Shown: positions 11,054 to 19,628 of the stretch, in pieces | Position numbering within the stretch: position 1 is the first letter of the stretch | Layout: each line of letters starts with the position of its first letter | Source: Pontibacillus yanchengensis Y32 | Lineage (GTDB): Bacteria; Bacillota; Bacilli; Bacillales; BH030062 | NCBI RefSeq assembly: GCF_000770635.1 | Contig: NZ_AVBF01000010.1 | Location: forward strand, 1-64,000 | DNA: 64,000 bases | Direction: 5' to 3' | Position numbers and translations under genes: made by a program | Notes under the pieces: model-generated | The model's database searches: none | Seen by the model: only the letters and a program-made list of their open reading frames with translations | Told to the model about the DNA's origin: nothing

Positions 11054-11571
11054 TGCATATTCCTCCATATTATAAGAAAAGGAATTGGCAGAGGTTCTTA
11101 GCTGGGGTTTTTCTAGGAGGTATAATCGCATACGCAGTATTCCTTTTTATGTACGGCACTTATGTTGAAAGATGGATTAAAGAAAATATGCAACTAAGAG
11201 AGGACATAAATGATCTACAGGATCAATATTCCATGCTAAGGGAAGATAAGAATGAATTAGACGAAAAACAGAAAGAAAAAATCAGGATACATTCCGTAGA
11301 AATCATATTTCTAAATGAAAAAAAACTACTGAGTCAGCACACAATCGATCGTCTCACCATATATAAGCTAAGAGAACTAACGAAGGACCAACTTCCTGAC
11401 CTAGTTGGAAAAAGCATCACAAGTTTATCAGAAAATGTCACCCTTCTATATACATCTATTGAAAACAAACGGTACAAAATTGATGATCTACTGTATGAAC
11501 TTAAGGTAGAACGAGTTGTAATTTCACAAGAGCTAAAAATTGGAGTTAATATCATTCCCACAAAGAGCTAA
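11053..11571 (+). CDS. ytrI: Sporulation membrane protein YtrI
   Basis: The ATG at 11053 shares a base with the ytrH stop codon and follows CAGGAGG. A start 27 bases earlier would lack a ribosome site. The 172-residue product has one membrane helix at about 13-33, then a charged coiled-coil stretch (about 35-80) and a mixed C-terminal domain. This matches YtrI of B. subtilis, which works with YtrH during spore formation in the mother cell. Translation appears coupled to ytrH. Confidence 0.88.
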   Translation: MHIPPYYKKRNWQRFLAGVFLGGIIAYAVFLFMYGTYVERWIKENMQLREDINDLQDQYSMLREDKNELDEKQKEKIRIHSVEIIFLNEKKLLSQHTIDRLTIYKLRELTKDQLPDLVGKSITSLSENVTLLYTSIENKRYKIDDLLYELKVERVVISQELKIGVNIIPTKS

Positions 11572-11717
11572 ATAATGAACAATATGTGAAGAATTCTGAA
11601 AACAATAGCTTTTTCTGTAGTTCTTTTATACAATAAAGATGAAGATAAGTATTATAAGAAAAGCGCAAGATCCTGAAACTTATTTTTCTTTACTTATTAC
11701 GAAAGGGGTGAGGGTAA

Positions 11718-11912
11718 ATGCTTATCATGAACCGTAGAAGATTAGTCGAGGATAAAATCCAAAGAATTGTTAGCGGGCAAACAGCATATGCTGAATCAAA
11801 AGAACTCATCCGCCTAGTCAAAAGAGAATTAGAACGTCAAAACCTACCAGTGTACATGGATGAAACAGATAGCGGCTGCTGGTTTATACCTAAACAAAAA
11901 CAAGCTCAATAA
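11718..11912 (+). CDS. Small conserved protein of 64 residues, function unknown
   Basis: A good ribosome site (AAAGGGGTGAGG) precedes the ATG at 11718. A second ATG four codons later is less well spaced. The product is short, highly charged and without membrane segments. It has an N-terminal arginine-rich helix (NRRRLVEDKIQRI) and ends in a segment containing SGCWFIP. It sits between ytrI and nrnA, where B. subtilis also carries a small uncharacterised gene (possibly ytzJ). I cannot confirm the orthology. It is monocistronic with its own terminator. Confidence 0.75.
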   Translation: MLIMNRRRLVEDKIQRIVSGQTAYAESKELIRLVKRELERQNLPVYMDETDSGCWFIPKQKQAQ

Positions 11913-11930
11913 GTACCAAAACATAGAAGC

Positions 11931-11958
11931 ACGTCTGGGAGAAACCCAGACGTTTTTA
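11931..11958 (+). terminator. Terminator after the 64-residue gene
   Basis: CGTCTGGG-AGAA-ACCCAGACG followed by TTTTTATTT on the plus strand. It faces nrnA, which converges from the other side. Confidence 0.85.
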
Positions 11959-11992
11959 TTTCAGAATTAAGGATTTCGAGTGTGAGTAAAAA

Positions 11993-12949
11993 CTACTCAT
12001 GCTTTTTTTGATAGTCTTTACATACTTTTTCGAGGTCTGCAGTAACATTACTCATCTCATCCCAGGAATAGATGGTTGCTCCCGAAGCCATCGGGTGACC
12101 TCCCCCGTTATACTTTGCAGCTACTTCATTGATAACAGGACCTTTTGAGCGTAATCGAACTCTAATTTGTTCCTCTTCCTCAACAAATATAACCCATGCA
12201 ATAATACCTTCAACATCTCCAAGAACACCTACTAGACTTGAAGTTTGTGAAGGAGCAATCCCATACTCATCTAGCAGATCTTTTGATAATTTCACGGTAC
12301 TTAACCCTGATGGGGAGACCGAAAAATGTTGCAATATATATCCTTTTAATCGCGCGATGTCATGTGGTGTTTTATACATACTTTCATACAATTCAGGTCG
12401 ATTGAAATCATAAGCGACTAAATCGGCTGCAATTTGTAAGGTACGTTTTGTGGAGCTAGGAAACAAAAAGCGTCCTGTATCTCCTACAATTCCCGCATAC
12501 AATAATCGAGCAGACTCTTTCGTAAGAGTTAGCCCTTTATGTTTACCTGCCTCAAAAAGCTCATAAATCATCTCTGAAGCTGAACTCGCATTGGTATCTA
12601 CCCATTGCACATCTCCATAAGTATCCACAATAGGATGATGATCAATTTTAATTAATTTCTTTCCTTTATTGTATCGCTGATCACTAATACGAGCCTGATT
12701 GGCTGTGTCACAAACAATGACTAATGATTGTTCAAACTGTTCATCACTTACGTCATCCATTTTTGATAAAAAAGTGAGTGACTCATCTTCCTCACCAACT
12801 TTAAATACTTGCTTCTCAGGATATGTATCACGTATTAGCTGCGCCAACCCACCTTGAGACCCTAATGCATCTGGATCTGGTCTCACATGGCGATGTACAA
12901 TAATCGTTTGATACTCTTCAATCAATTCCACGATTTCTTGTTTGCTCAT
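11993..12949 (-). CDS. nrnA: NrnA/YtqI: nanoRNase and pAp phosphatase (DHH family)
   Basis: This bifunctional enzyme degrades 2- to 5-mer RNAs and removes the 3'-phosphate from pAp. The 318-residue protein shows the DHH-domain motifs HVRPDPDALGS near residue 20, CDTANQ near residue 85 and DHHP near residue 108. The C-terminal DHHA1 signature GGGHPMASGA is near residue 283. The ATG follows AAGGAGACT. It lies between the 64-residue gene and ytpI, as in B. subtilis. Confidence 0.95.
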   Translation of the reverse strand: MSKQEIVELIEEYQTIIVHRHVRPDPDALGSQGGLAQLIRDTYPEKQVFKVGEEDESLTFLSKMDDVSDEQFEQSLVIVCDTANQARISDQRYNKGKKLIKIDHHPIVDTYGDVQWVDTNASSASEMIYELFEAGKHKGLTLTKESARLLYAGIVGDTGRFLFPSSTKRTLQIAADLVAYDFNRPELYESMYKTPHDIARLKGYILQHFSVSPSGLSTVKLSKDLLDEYGIAPSQTSSLVGVLGDVEGIIAWVIFVEEEEQIRVRLRSKGPVINEVAAKYNGGGHPMASGATIYSWDEMSNVTADLEKVCKDYQKKHE

Positions 12950-13079
12950 AACTAGTCTCCTTACCTATAATCCTTAATTTCCATTAAACCATATCATGAA
13001 AAAAACCGGTAGCATAATTTTGTGAATATCGATACAATGAGTAGAGTTAAAGTTATATACTTAGAAAGGTCGATGATGA

Positions 13080-13379
13080 ATGGTAATCTTCCCAATCATA
13101 ATTGTACTCTCAGCTACATTGTATTTATATTTCAAAGTGTCTATACTTCGCCAAAGTGACCCATTGTATCAAGAGTACACAAACTCCAAAGCACGCATTG
13201 CCTTAGGCAGCCTCCTAATAGCATTTGCAATAAACCAATATGCTTTCTACCAAACAAAAGTAGCTCTATATATTTGCTTGGTACTACTTATACTTGGCAT
13301 CATGCAGTTAGTTCATGGTGTGAAAACGACTAAATTCTATGGAAAACAAATCATTGAACGAGCGGATTCAAGTGCGTGA
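13080..13379 (+). CDS. ytpI: YtpI-like small membrane protein
   Basis: A 99-residue protein with hydrophobic segments at about 2-18, 38-58 and 62-82, consistent with a three-helix membrane protein of the YtpI family. AAAGGTCGATG precedes the ATG. Function is unknown. Assignment rests on sequence character and on its place between nrnA and ytoI. Confidence 0.82.
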   Translation: MVIFPIIIVLSATLYLYFKVSILRQSDPLYQEYTNSKARIALGSLLIAFAINQYAFYQTKVALYICLVLLILGIMQLVHGVKTTKFYGKQIIERADSSA

Positions 13380-13451
13380 TCGGCATTATTTCTACTTCAA
13401 ATGGAATCTGAACCGTACTAAAAACGTATTCTTATCCTTATAGAACCACCA

Positions 13452-13483
13452 AAGAGCTTGGACGAATCCAAGCTCTTTTTAAT
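13452..13483 (+). terminator. Terminator between ytpI and ytoI
   Basis: AGAGCTTGGA-CGAA-TCCAAGCTCT followed by TTTTTAATTT. It serves ytpI and possibly, in reverse, ytoI. Confidence 0.85.
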
Positions 13484-13537
13484 TTATGTCTATAGTTGAG
13501 AATGAAACATAATCTTTTCTATCCAGATTACGTTCGT

Positions 13538-14851
13538 TTATTTATCAATGAGCTGAGCCATGAGCAGTGCTTTCCCTACTAAAGCTCCATCGTTAAACAC
13601 CTCTACATCTACTTTGGCAAACTTCCGTCCCACTTCTAAGATTCGAGGTTTTATGACTAACATGCTCTCAAGTTGAACTGGTTTAATAAAATACACAGAC
13701 AAATTCTCTACGACAAGATCTCCTTTTTTATAGTGGTGAAGCAAACGACTACTTGCCCCTATAACAAGAGATGTAAAAACACCATAGGATAACGTTCCAA
13801 GCTGGTTCGTCATCTGAGGTGTAACTTCCGTCTGATAAACGGTCTCCTCTGTATCGTCCACCGATTCTACAAGTTGGCTAGTTGCTAAATCATCAATGGT
13901 TTCACCTACTTGTGGTTGTCTTTGAATGTGTTGGAGAGCTTTTAATACGTCTTGACGAGAGATAATGCCTTGAATTTTATGGGATTGGTTTACGACAGGC
14001 ATTACCTCAATCCCTTCCCAAACCATAATATGCGCAGCATTAGCTAACGAAGTTTTCGTTTGAACGGTCATTGGATTTCGCGTCATGACTTTCTCAACCG
14101 AAACATTTCGCTCTTTCCCGATAATATCTTTCGACGTTACCATTCCAACAACCCTCATTTGGAAATCCACAACAGGGTAGCGATTATGCATCGTTTCTTC
14201 ATTCAGTTCGTGCCATTTTTCAACCTTATCATCAATGTATAAGAAATAGGACCGATCAAGTGGCGTGTATATGTCATCTACTAGTACAATCTCTTTTTTA
14301 ATCATTTGATCATAGATGGCTCGGTTGATCATCGTGGCTACCGTAAATGAATCATAGCTTGAAGATATGATTGGCAGCTCCTTTTCATCTGCGAGACGCT
14401 TAACATGCTCATCTGTATCAAAACCACCAGTGATTAGTACAGCTGCGCCTTCTTGTAATGCTAACTCGTGAGCATTCGTTCGATTCCCAACAATCAGTAA
14501 AGAACCCGCCTCTGTGTAACGCATCATGGCATCAAGTTTCATCGCTCCAATGACAAATTTATTTAACGTTTTGTAGAGACCAGTTCTTCCCCCTAACACT
14601 TGACCTTCCACAATATTAACAATCTCTGCGAAAGTTAGTCTTTCAATGTTATCTTTTTGTTTTCGTTCGATTCGAATGGTACCTACCCGTTCAATCGTAC
14701 TTACAAGACCTTGGTTCTCTGCTTCTTTAATCGCACGATATGCTGTTCCTTCACTAACCGATAACGCTTTCGCAATACCTCGAACCGAGATTTTACTACC
14801 TACCGTTAAGGAATCTATATGATTAAGTATTTGTTCATGCTTCGTAGCCAC
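13538..14851 (-). CDS. ytoI: YtoI: HTH, DRTGG, CBS pair and hotdog protein
   Basis: A multi-domain protein of about 437 residues. It has an N-terminal helix-turn-helix (VRGIAKALSVSEGTAYRAIKE), a DRTGG-like domain (about 70-185), two CBS motifs (about 190-310) and a C-terminal hotdog thioesterase-like fold (about 330-430). CBS domains usually bind adenine nucleotides, so a nucleotide-sensing regulator is possible; the true function is unknown. Two starts compete. A TTG at 14863 has a poor ribosome site; the GTG at 14851 follows TTGGTGA and begins MATKHEQIL, which resembles relatives. The latter is used here. Confidence 0.85.
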   Translation of the reverse strand: MATKHEQILNHIDSLTVGSKISVRGIAKALSVSEGTAYRAIKEAENQGLVSTIERVGTIRIERKQKDNIERLTFAEIVNIVEGQVLGGRTGLYKTLNKFVIGAMKLDAMMRYTEAGSLLIVGNRTNAHELALQEGAAVLITGGFDTDEHVKRLADEKELPIISSSYDSFTVATMINRAIYDQMIKKEIVLVDDIYTPLDRSYFLYIDDKVEKWHELNEETMHNRYPVVDFQMRVVGMVTSKDIIGKERNVSVEKVMTRNPMTVQTKTSLANAAHIMVWEGIEVMPVVNQSHKIQGIISRQDVLKALQHIQRQPQVGETIDDLATSQLVESVDDTEETVYQTEVTPQMTNQLGTLSYGVFTSLVIGASSRLLHHYKKGDLVVENLSVYFIKPVQLESMLVIKPRILEVGRKFAKVDVEVFNDGALVGKALLMAQLIDK

Positions 14852-14932
14852 TTCATTCACCAATCTTTCTATTCTGAACTGTACTAGTCATTTGTTAATC
14901 TATTGTTATTATACAGATGAATGAAAGAAGCT

Positions 14933-15169
14933 TCAATTTTTTCCATAGGATTGTTGCCTTTTCTTTTCATGAGACGGTGACGAAACGTCCATTTTATTAG
15001 GGATTCTTAATATTACAGCCAAGTTTGCACCTGCAACTAGTAAAAAGAAAAAAAGCCATGTTAACCAAAAATAAGAACCTATTGGACTTCCCTGTACTCG
15101 TAAATATGGCCACGCAACATATAACAAGAAACAAGCTAGCATTAAACGTAGAATGGCATTTTGTCTCAT
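14933..15169 (-). CDS. Small membrane protein of 78 residues, unknown
   Basis: Two hydrophobic segments (about 6-22 and 32-55) are followed by a charged, serine- and lysine-rich cytoplasmic tail. An AGGAGGAGT ribosome site precedes the ATG at 15169. It lies between ytoI and ytkL in the same orientation, with gaps of about 80 and 130 bases. I do not recognise the family, and no catalytic motif is visible. Confidence 0.7.
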   Translation of the reverse strand: MRQNAILRLMLACFLLYVAWPYLRVQGSPIGSYFWLTWLFFFLLVAGANLAVILRIPNKMDVSSPSHEKKRQQSYGKN

Positions 15170-15254
15170 ACCAAACTCCTCCTTTATTATTCGCTCCTTG
15201 TCCTAATGTATGATTCCTAATATGTGTTCATTCGTTCTAAAGTTCTTCCCAACA

Positions 15255-15291
15255 TACAAAAAGCTGGCACCTCATGTGAGATGCCAGCTTA
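15255..15291 (-). terminator. Terminator after ytkL
   Basis: A 10-bp stem (AAGCTGGCA / TGCCAGCTT with additional pairs) is followed on the minus strand by TTTTTG. It insulates ytkL from the downstream small membrane gene. Confidence 0.8.
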
Positions 15292-15298
15292 ATAGTAT

Positions 15299-15982
15299 TT
15301 ATAATTCGGTTGATTCTCCCACTTCCATGACTTTCCCCATTCCACTTGATAAAGAATTGGCAAATGCCTGACCATCTTGCTCAATTAATGGGAACGTATT
15401 ATAGTGAATCGGAACCACTTGTTTTGCCTGCAACCATTCTGCCGCAACAGAAGCATCTTCTGGTCCCATAGTAAAGTTATCGCCAATTGGTAGGAAAGCA
15501 AGATCAATGTCATTGCGCTCTCCAATTAATTTCATATCTGAAAATAACCCTGTGTCGCCTGCATGGAATAATGTTTTTCCTTCATACGTAAATAAAATTC
15601 CAGTAGGCATGCCCGTGTAAACAATTTGCTGATTTTCTTCTTCTGTATAAGCTGAACCATGAAATGCTTGAGTTAGCTTCACTTTACCAAAATCAAATTC
15701 ATGTGCTCCACCGATATGCATTGGATGAGTATTTAACCCTTTAAATCCTAAATAAGTAGCTAGCTCAAATGGAGCTACAACGAAGGAGTCATTTCGCTTC
15801 GCTATGTCCACTGTATCACCAACGTGGTCGTTGTGACCGTGGGTGAGTAGGATTACATCAGCTTTCACAGTGCTCGCATCCAAATCACAATTCCCATTTC
15901 CCGTAATGAATGGGTCAATGAGAATAGTATTCTCATTTGTTTCAATCTTTACTACTGAATGTCCGTGATAAGATACCTTCAT
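15299..15982 (-). CDS. ytkL: YtkL: UPF0173 metal-dependent hydrolase
   Basis: A 227-residue metallo-beta-lactamase-fold protein. The metal-binding signature [11 protein letters not shown] lies near residue 48, and [12 protein letters not shown] near residue 142 and [10 protein letters not shown] near the end are further ligand segments. The family (UPF0173, YtkL) is widespread in Firmicutes, with no firmly established substrate. The ATG follows AAAGGAGAGG. It is separated from the aminopropyltransferase-like gene by 74 bases and may be read through from that operon. Confidence 0.93.
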   Translation of the reverse strand: MKVSYHGHSVVKIETNENTILIDPFITGNGNCDLDASTVKADVILLTHGHNDHVGDTVDIAKRNDSFVVAPFELATYLGFKGLNTHPMHIGGAHEFDFGKVKLTQAFHGSAYTEEENQQIVYTGMPTGILFTYEGKTLFHAGDTGLFSDMKLIGERNDIDLAFLPIGDNFTMGPEDASVAAEWLQAKQVVPIHYNTFPLIEQDGQAFANSLSSGMGKVMEVGESTEL

Positions 15983-16056
15983 GAATAACCTCTCCTTTTA
16001 TAAGTTTGCTATCTATTGAATTCATTCAATAGAACCTCCATTGTCCTTCTACCCGT

Positions 16057-17604
16057 TTAGTAGTTATTCCATGCTTCTTCATATTTTTGAATTAAATGAG
16101 GATCAATGAGTGTGTTGGGTTGAAGTGGGAGCGTTGAGCCATTTTTTTCAATCACTTCATCCTCATCCTTTCCAAAATACGTTAGACTCGGAATCATATC
16201 AGTTGTTAAAAATTCAGTCGGGACATTAATGTTAATAGATTCTACCTGAATCGGCCTTCTACTTGCCAGTACGAATCCCCAATTCCCAAAGCTAGGTATA
16301 TCAACATGTATATTTTCAGTGTATAACCCTGTAGCAGCTATTGTATTTGAGATAGTCCAGTACACAGATGTTGCAAAAACAGGGCTTGTGGATTGCACCA
16401 TCATGGCTCCCTCAGGATTTAAATGATTTCGAAGCAATGAATAAAATTCTTTTGTGTAAAGCTTATTTAAGCTTTCATTGTTTGGATCTGGAAGATCTGA
16501 AATTATAATGTCGTACCATTCATCATTATTTTCCATAAATTCAAACGCATCTTGATGAACAATGTTTACTTTCTCATTTTGTAATGATCCTTTATTTACT
16601 TGCAGAAGGTGAAAGTTATTATTTGCTAATTCAGTCATCCTGGGATCAAGCTCAACTAGCGTAATAGAATCTACTTCTTCATGTTTTAAAACTTCTCTTA
16701 CAGCTATCCCGTCGCCTCCACCTAATATTAAAACTTTCTTACGCTTTTCTGCTTGTCCCATAGGTATGTGGATGAGCGGCTCGTGGTAACGATATTCATC
16801 AGAAGAACTAAATTGTAGTGCTCCATTTAAATAAAGCCTCGTATCTCCTTGCTCTTTCGTTAAGACAATTCTTTGATAAGCTGTATCCTCAAGATGAATA
16901 ATCGGATCTTGATATAATTTCTTCTCAAAAGAAACGGCTTGCTCCTCCCCAAACAACACACCCCAAACTAAGCTTATCCCAATTAAAGCACCGATAGTCA
17001 CTAACCTTTTGACATGTTTAATTTCATGTCGAAACAGCCAAACAATTACGAGGGCTACTGCTAAGTTGATGCAACCTACGACAAATGCACTCTGCACCAT
17101 TCCCATTTGCGGTCGAAGCAGGAATACAAATAATAGGCCACCAATAAGTCCTCCTGCATAATCTGAGAACAAAACCCTAGCTGTACTTTTGTTCAACTCT
17201 ACGCCAATTTCATTTGCTTTACGAATAAGGATCGGAAGTTCAATTCCTGTCAAAGCTCCAATAACAAATGTAATAAAATATAAATACAATGCATCTGTAC
17301 CTGAAGATGTAAAGGCAGTGATAGCAAACATCGTTAAACTTGAAAAGCCACCAAGAAATGCAACAGCAAATTCTACCAGCACAAATGCTACAATTAAATT
17401 CTTTAGTACCCGTTCACTAAGGGAAGCTCCAACACCCATCCCTGTTAAAAATAACGAAATGGTTAGTGTATATTGCTTCACTCCATCTCCTAATATGTAC
17501 GATCCTAATGCTCCAAATAAAACCTCAAAGATAATTCCACATATCGATACGATTCCTGAAGCCCAATAAATAAACTTACTTTTCCGTTCAGCTTCCTTGT
17601 TCAT
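16057..17604 (-). CDS. Membrane-anchored aminopropyltransferase (spermidine synthase-like)
   Basis: A 515-residue fusion of a polytopic membrane part (about seven helices, residues 12-220) and a SpeE-like methyltransferase-fold domain (about 235-490). In the catalytic part the YQRI segment at 243, the LNGALQFSSSDEYRYHE segment near 259, the SAM-site GGGDG at 295-299 and DLPDP at 370-374 correspond to canonical SpeE motifs. The usual D-T/S-T-D-P is altered to DLPDP. The enzyme would transfer an aminopropyl group from decarboxylated SAM to an amine at the inner membrane face; the acceptor is unknown. No SAM decarboxylase is nearby. It is the last gene of the DUF4178-PspA-DUF4247-DUF350 operon, 139 bases beyond DUF350 after a hairpin. 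Confidence 0.85.
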   Translation of the reverse strand: MNKEAERKSKFIYWASGIVSICGIIFEVLFGALGSYILGDGVKQYTLTISLFLTGMGVGASLSERVLKNLIVAFVLVEFAVAFLGGFSSLTMFAITAFTSSGTDALYLYFITFVIGALTGIELPILIRKANEIGVELNKSTARVLFSDYAGGLIGGLLFVFLLRPQMGMVQSAFVVGCINLAVALVIVWLFRHEIKHVKRLVTIGALIGISLVWGVLFGEEQAVSFEKKLYQDPIIHLEDTAYQRIVLTKEQGDTRLYLNGALQFSSSDEYRYHEPLIHIPMGQAEKRKKVLILGGGDGIAVREVLKHEEVDSITLVELDPRMTELANNNFHLLQVNKGSLQNEKVNIVHQDAFEFMENNDEWYDIIISDLPDPNNESLNKLYTKEFYSLLRNHLNPEGAMMVQSTSPVFATSVYWTISNTIAATGLYTENIHVDIPSFGNWGFVLASRRPIQVESININVPTEFLTTDMIPSLTYFGKDEDEVIEKNGSTLPLQPNTLIDPHLIQKYEEAWNNY

Positions 17605-17661
17605 ATTCCATCACTCCGCTGCTTCTTAGAATAACCCAACGTCATTCTATTCTACTCATAT

Positions 17662-17696
17662 GTAAAGGAAATCCTGCTACATAAGCAGCAGGATTT
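17662..17696 (-). terminator. Intra-operon hairpin, possible attenuator
   Basis: AATCCTGCT / AGCAGGATT pairs around a loop between DUF350 and the aminopropyltransferase gene. The minus-strand sequence after it (TCCTTTACAT) is only weakly T-rich, so partial termination or mRNA stabilisation is more likely than a full stop. Confidence 0.45.
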
Positions 17697-17743
17697 AGTA
17701 AATGATGTGAGGTTCTCACAAAATAATTATATTCCTTTTTTAG

Positions 17744-18148
17744 TTAGGTGATGGATGCACCAATTACAAAAGCTAAGCCAATTGAAACACCCATAGTCAC
17801 AACACCTACTGCTACATTATTTTTATGCAGCTGCGTTTCCACTGAAAACTTACGTGTTAATCCTTCGAATATGAGGTAAGCAATCATTTGTAAAATGACT
17901 CCAAATGCTCCCCAAATCAATGTATCCCAAACTTGAGTAGAATGATAAATAGCAAATGCTAAAATAATACAAATTCCAATGACCTTTCCTGTAATCGACA
18001 AGGCAATAGCCGTATTGCCATTTTTAATTTCATCCCAATCCTTATAATTCTGTGTAATTTTTTCAAAAATGAACAAACCAATTACTACGATTACAATTGC
18101 AACAATGAAATATAACAACGTTAATATGAATGGTTGTAGTACACCCAT
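17744..18148 (-). CDS. DUF350 (YjfL/UPF0719-type) membrane protein
   Basis: A 134-residue protein with four hydrophobic segments (about 5-30, 48-66, 72-92, 110-130). The conserved NTAIALSITGKVIG stretch is near residue 44, as in YjfL/DUF350 proteins. No enzymatic role is known. Relatives repeatedly sit beside PspA-like proteins, DUF4178 proteins and spermidine synthase-like enzymes, as here. AAAAGGAGGGG precedes the ATG, and the gene follows the DUF4247 lipoprotein gene by 18 bases. It probably forms the membrane platform of the operon's complex. Confidence 0.85.
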   Translation of the reverse strand: MGVLQPFILTLLYFIVAIVIVVIGLFIFEKITQNYKDWDEIKNGNTAIALSITGKVIGICIILAFAIYHSTQVWDTLIWGAFGVILQMIAYLIFEGLTRKFSVETQLHKNNVAVGVVTMGVSIGLAFVIGASIT

Positions 18149-18166
18149 GTAAAACCCCTCCTTTTA

Positions 18167-18862
18167 TTATTTCCCTGTACTTGGACCTCCACCGCGAGTA
18201 CCGGAGGATCCTCTAATACCACCTGTACTGCCTGGACGATATTTACTACTGGAATATCCTCCATAACAATTTCCTGTTAAACACTCTCGTTTTCGTTTTT
18301 TATGCCAATCATCTACATCTAGAACTTCATCTAAAATCCACAACGCAAATAAACCATTAAAGAAATTGGGCGAATAGTTGTCTCTTACAAATCGATCAGA
18401 AGCAATTTCCATCAAGATAGCATCTTGATTCTGTTCACTTTGTTGTAGAGTTATAAAATAATTAGAGTAAATCAAAGCTTTTTTACCATCTACTAGGTCA
18501 CTTTCCCTATCAGGTTTAAATCGTTCAGTAAGAATAGTAGATAGCTCTTCAATAGTGAATTGCTGGGTAGCATAAATTCGAGCTTCTTGATTATTTTGAC
18601 CCCTGACAGTATCAATTAATGGGAACACGTTGGACACCAAGCCCTGTGGGTCTTGAAAACTCCCATCTTTAATTTCTTGCTGTAATGTTTCCTTGGTAGG
18701 TTCATCTGGAAATGTATATGTATTGGATTGCGTACCAGACATTCCACTACCAGCATCTCCAAAGAATTCATCTGATTCTGAAAGTAAACCACCTTGTGCA
18801 CAACTGGATAGTACCAGTAAAGCAGATAAAAATAACGGTATGATGGCCATATTCTTTCTCAA
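18167..18862 (-). CDS. DUF4247 lipoprotein
   Basis: A 231-residue exported protein. The N-terminal signal (MRKNMAIIPLFLSALLVL) ends in the lipobox LSSC, so Cys21 should be lipidated and the protein anchored outside the membrane. The middle part (about 55-190) matches the DUF4247 family in character. The C-terminus is low-complexity (Gly, Ser, Arg, Thr) and preceded by a CLTGNC pair of cysteines. The start is TTG at 18862, eight bases after GGGAGG. It lies between pspA and DUF350 in the envelope operon. Function unknown. Confidence 0.82.
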   Translation of the reverse strand: MRKNMAIIPLFLSALLVLSSCAQGGLLSESDEFFGDAGSGMSGTQSNTYTFPDEPTKETLQQEIKDGSFQDPQGLVSNVFPLIDTVRGQNNQEARIYATQQFTIEELSTILTERFKPDRESDLVDGKKALIYSNYFITLQQSEQNQDAILMEIASDRFVRDNYSPNFFNGLFALWILDEVLDVDDWHKKRKRECLTGNCYGGYSSSKYRPGSTGGIRGSSGTRGGGPSTGK

Positions 18863-18897
18863 CTATAATCCCTCCCTTCTCTATTATATAGTGTACA

Positions 18898-18936
18898 TTA
18901 AAGGATTGGCCTATCCTTAAAAGGTAGGCCAATCTA
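18898..18936 (-). terminator. Strong hairpin between pspA and the lipoprotein gene
   Basis: GATTGGCCTATCC / GGTAGGCCAATC forms a long stem. On the minus strand it is followed by CTTTAAT, a poor T-run. It may reduce read-through or act as a processing site that makes pspA mRNA more abundant than downstream message. A TATATAAT just after it could also be part of an internal promoter. Confidence 0.5.
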
Positions 18937-18944
18937 GGAGAGGG

Positions 18945-19613
18945 CTATTCTTTTCCTAATTTCTTTTTAAGGGAAGCTAATTCATCATCCACATCGTCTT
19001 TTTCTAACTCATCAAATTCATCATCTAGCGAACGATTCGATTCTGATAAGTCTTCACTTGTTTCTGCTTCCGCTTCATGTTGCATAACTTTTTCTTCCAT
19101 CCGTTCAAAGCCTCGTTTTGATTCATCATTACTTATATTAGACATGGAACGGTTCATTTTTGTACGTGTCTTAGCTGACTCTGCACGCGCTTTTAAGGAA
19201 TCTTTCTTTAGCTTCATTTCTTGGTATTCTTTTTTCATTTCTTCAAGCTTCGTACGCAAACTTTGAGAATCAGCTTGAGCACGATCGTAGGATTCTTTTA
19301 AGGAATCAGCCTGTTCTTGATGATTCTTCTTATCTTGAAGTGCTCGTTTTGCTAAGTCTTCATTCCCTGCTTCTACAGCTTTCTCTGCCTGCTCTTGACG
19401 CTTTTCGGCCAAGGCTTGAGCATCATCATATTTTCTTTTTAGCATTTTTTCATTTGCAATCTGCTTAGCTACAGCACTTTCGGCTTCACGGATATCTGTT
19501 TCCATATCCCTCATAAACTGATCTAGCATTTTCACTGGATCTTCTGCTTTATCAAGCATCGAATTTAATTCAGAATTGACTACTGTACCTACACGTTTAA
19601 AAAATTTAAACAT
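18945..19613 (-). CDS. pspA: PspA/IM30 family membrane stress protein
   Basis: A 222-residue, almost wholly helical protein of the PspA/IM30/ESCRT-III-like superfamily. The N-terminal amphipathic segment (MFKFFKRVGTVVNSEL) and ML-DQ-MRDME stretch are typical, followed by long coiled coils with many Lys, Glu and Gln. Such proteins bind stressed inner membrane and oligomerise on it. AGGGAGG precedes the ATG. It is 15 bases downstream of the DUF4178 gene and shares its sigma-W-type promoter. In B. subtilis the pspA operon is also sigma-W controlled, though with different partners. Confidence 0.93.
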   Translation of the reverse strand: MFKFFKRVGTVVNSELNSMLDKAEDPVKMLDQFMRDMETDIREAESAVAKQIANEKMLKRKYDDAQALAEKRQEQAEKAVEAGNEDLAKRALQDKKNHQEQADSLKESYDRAQADSQSLRTKLEEMKKEYQEMKLKKDSLKARAESAKTRTKMNRSMSNISNDESKRGFERMEEKVMQHEAEAETSEDLSESNRSLDDEFDELEKDDVDDELASLKKKLGKE

Positions 19614-19628
19614 TTACAATTCCTCCCT

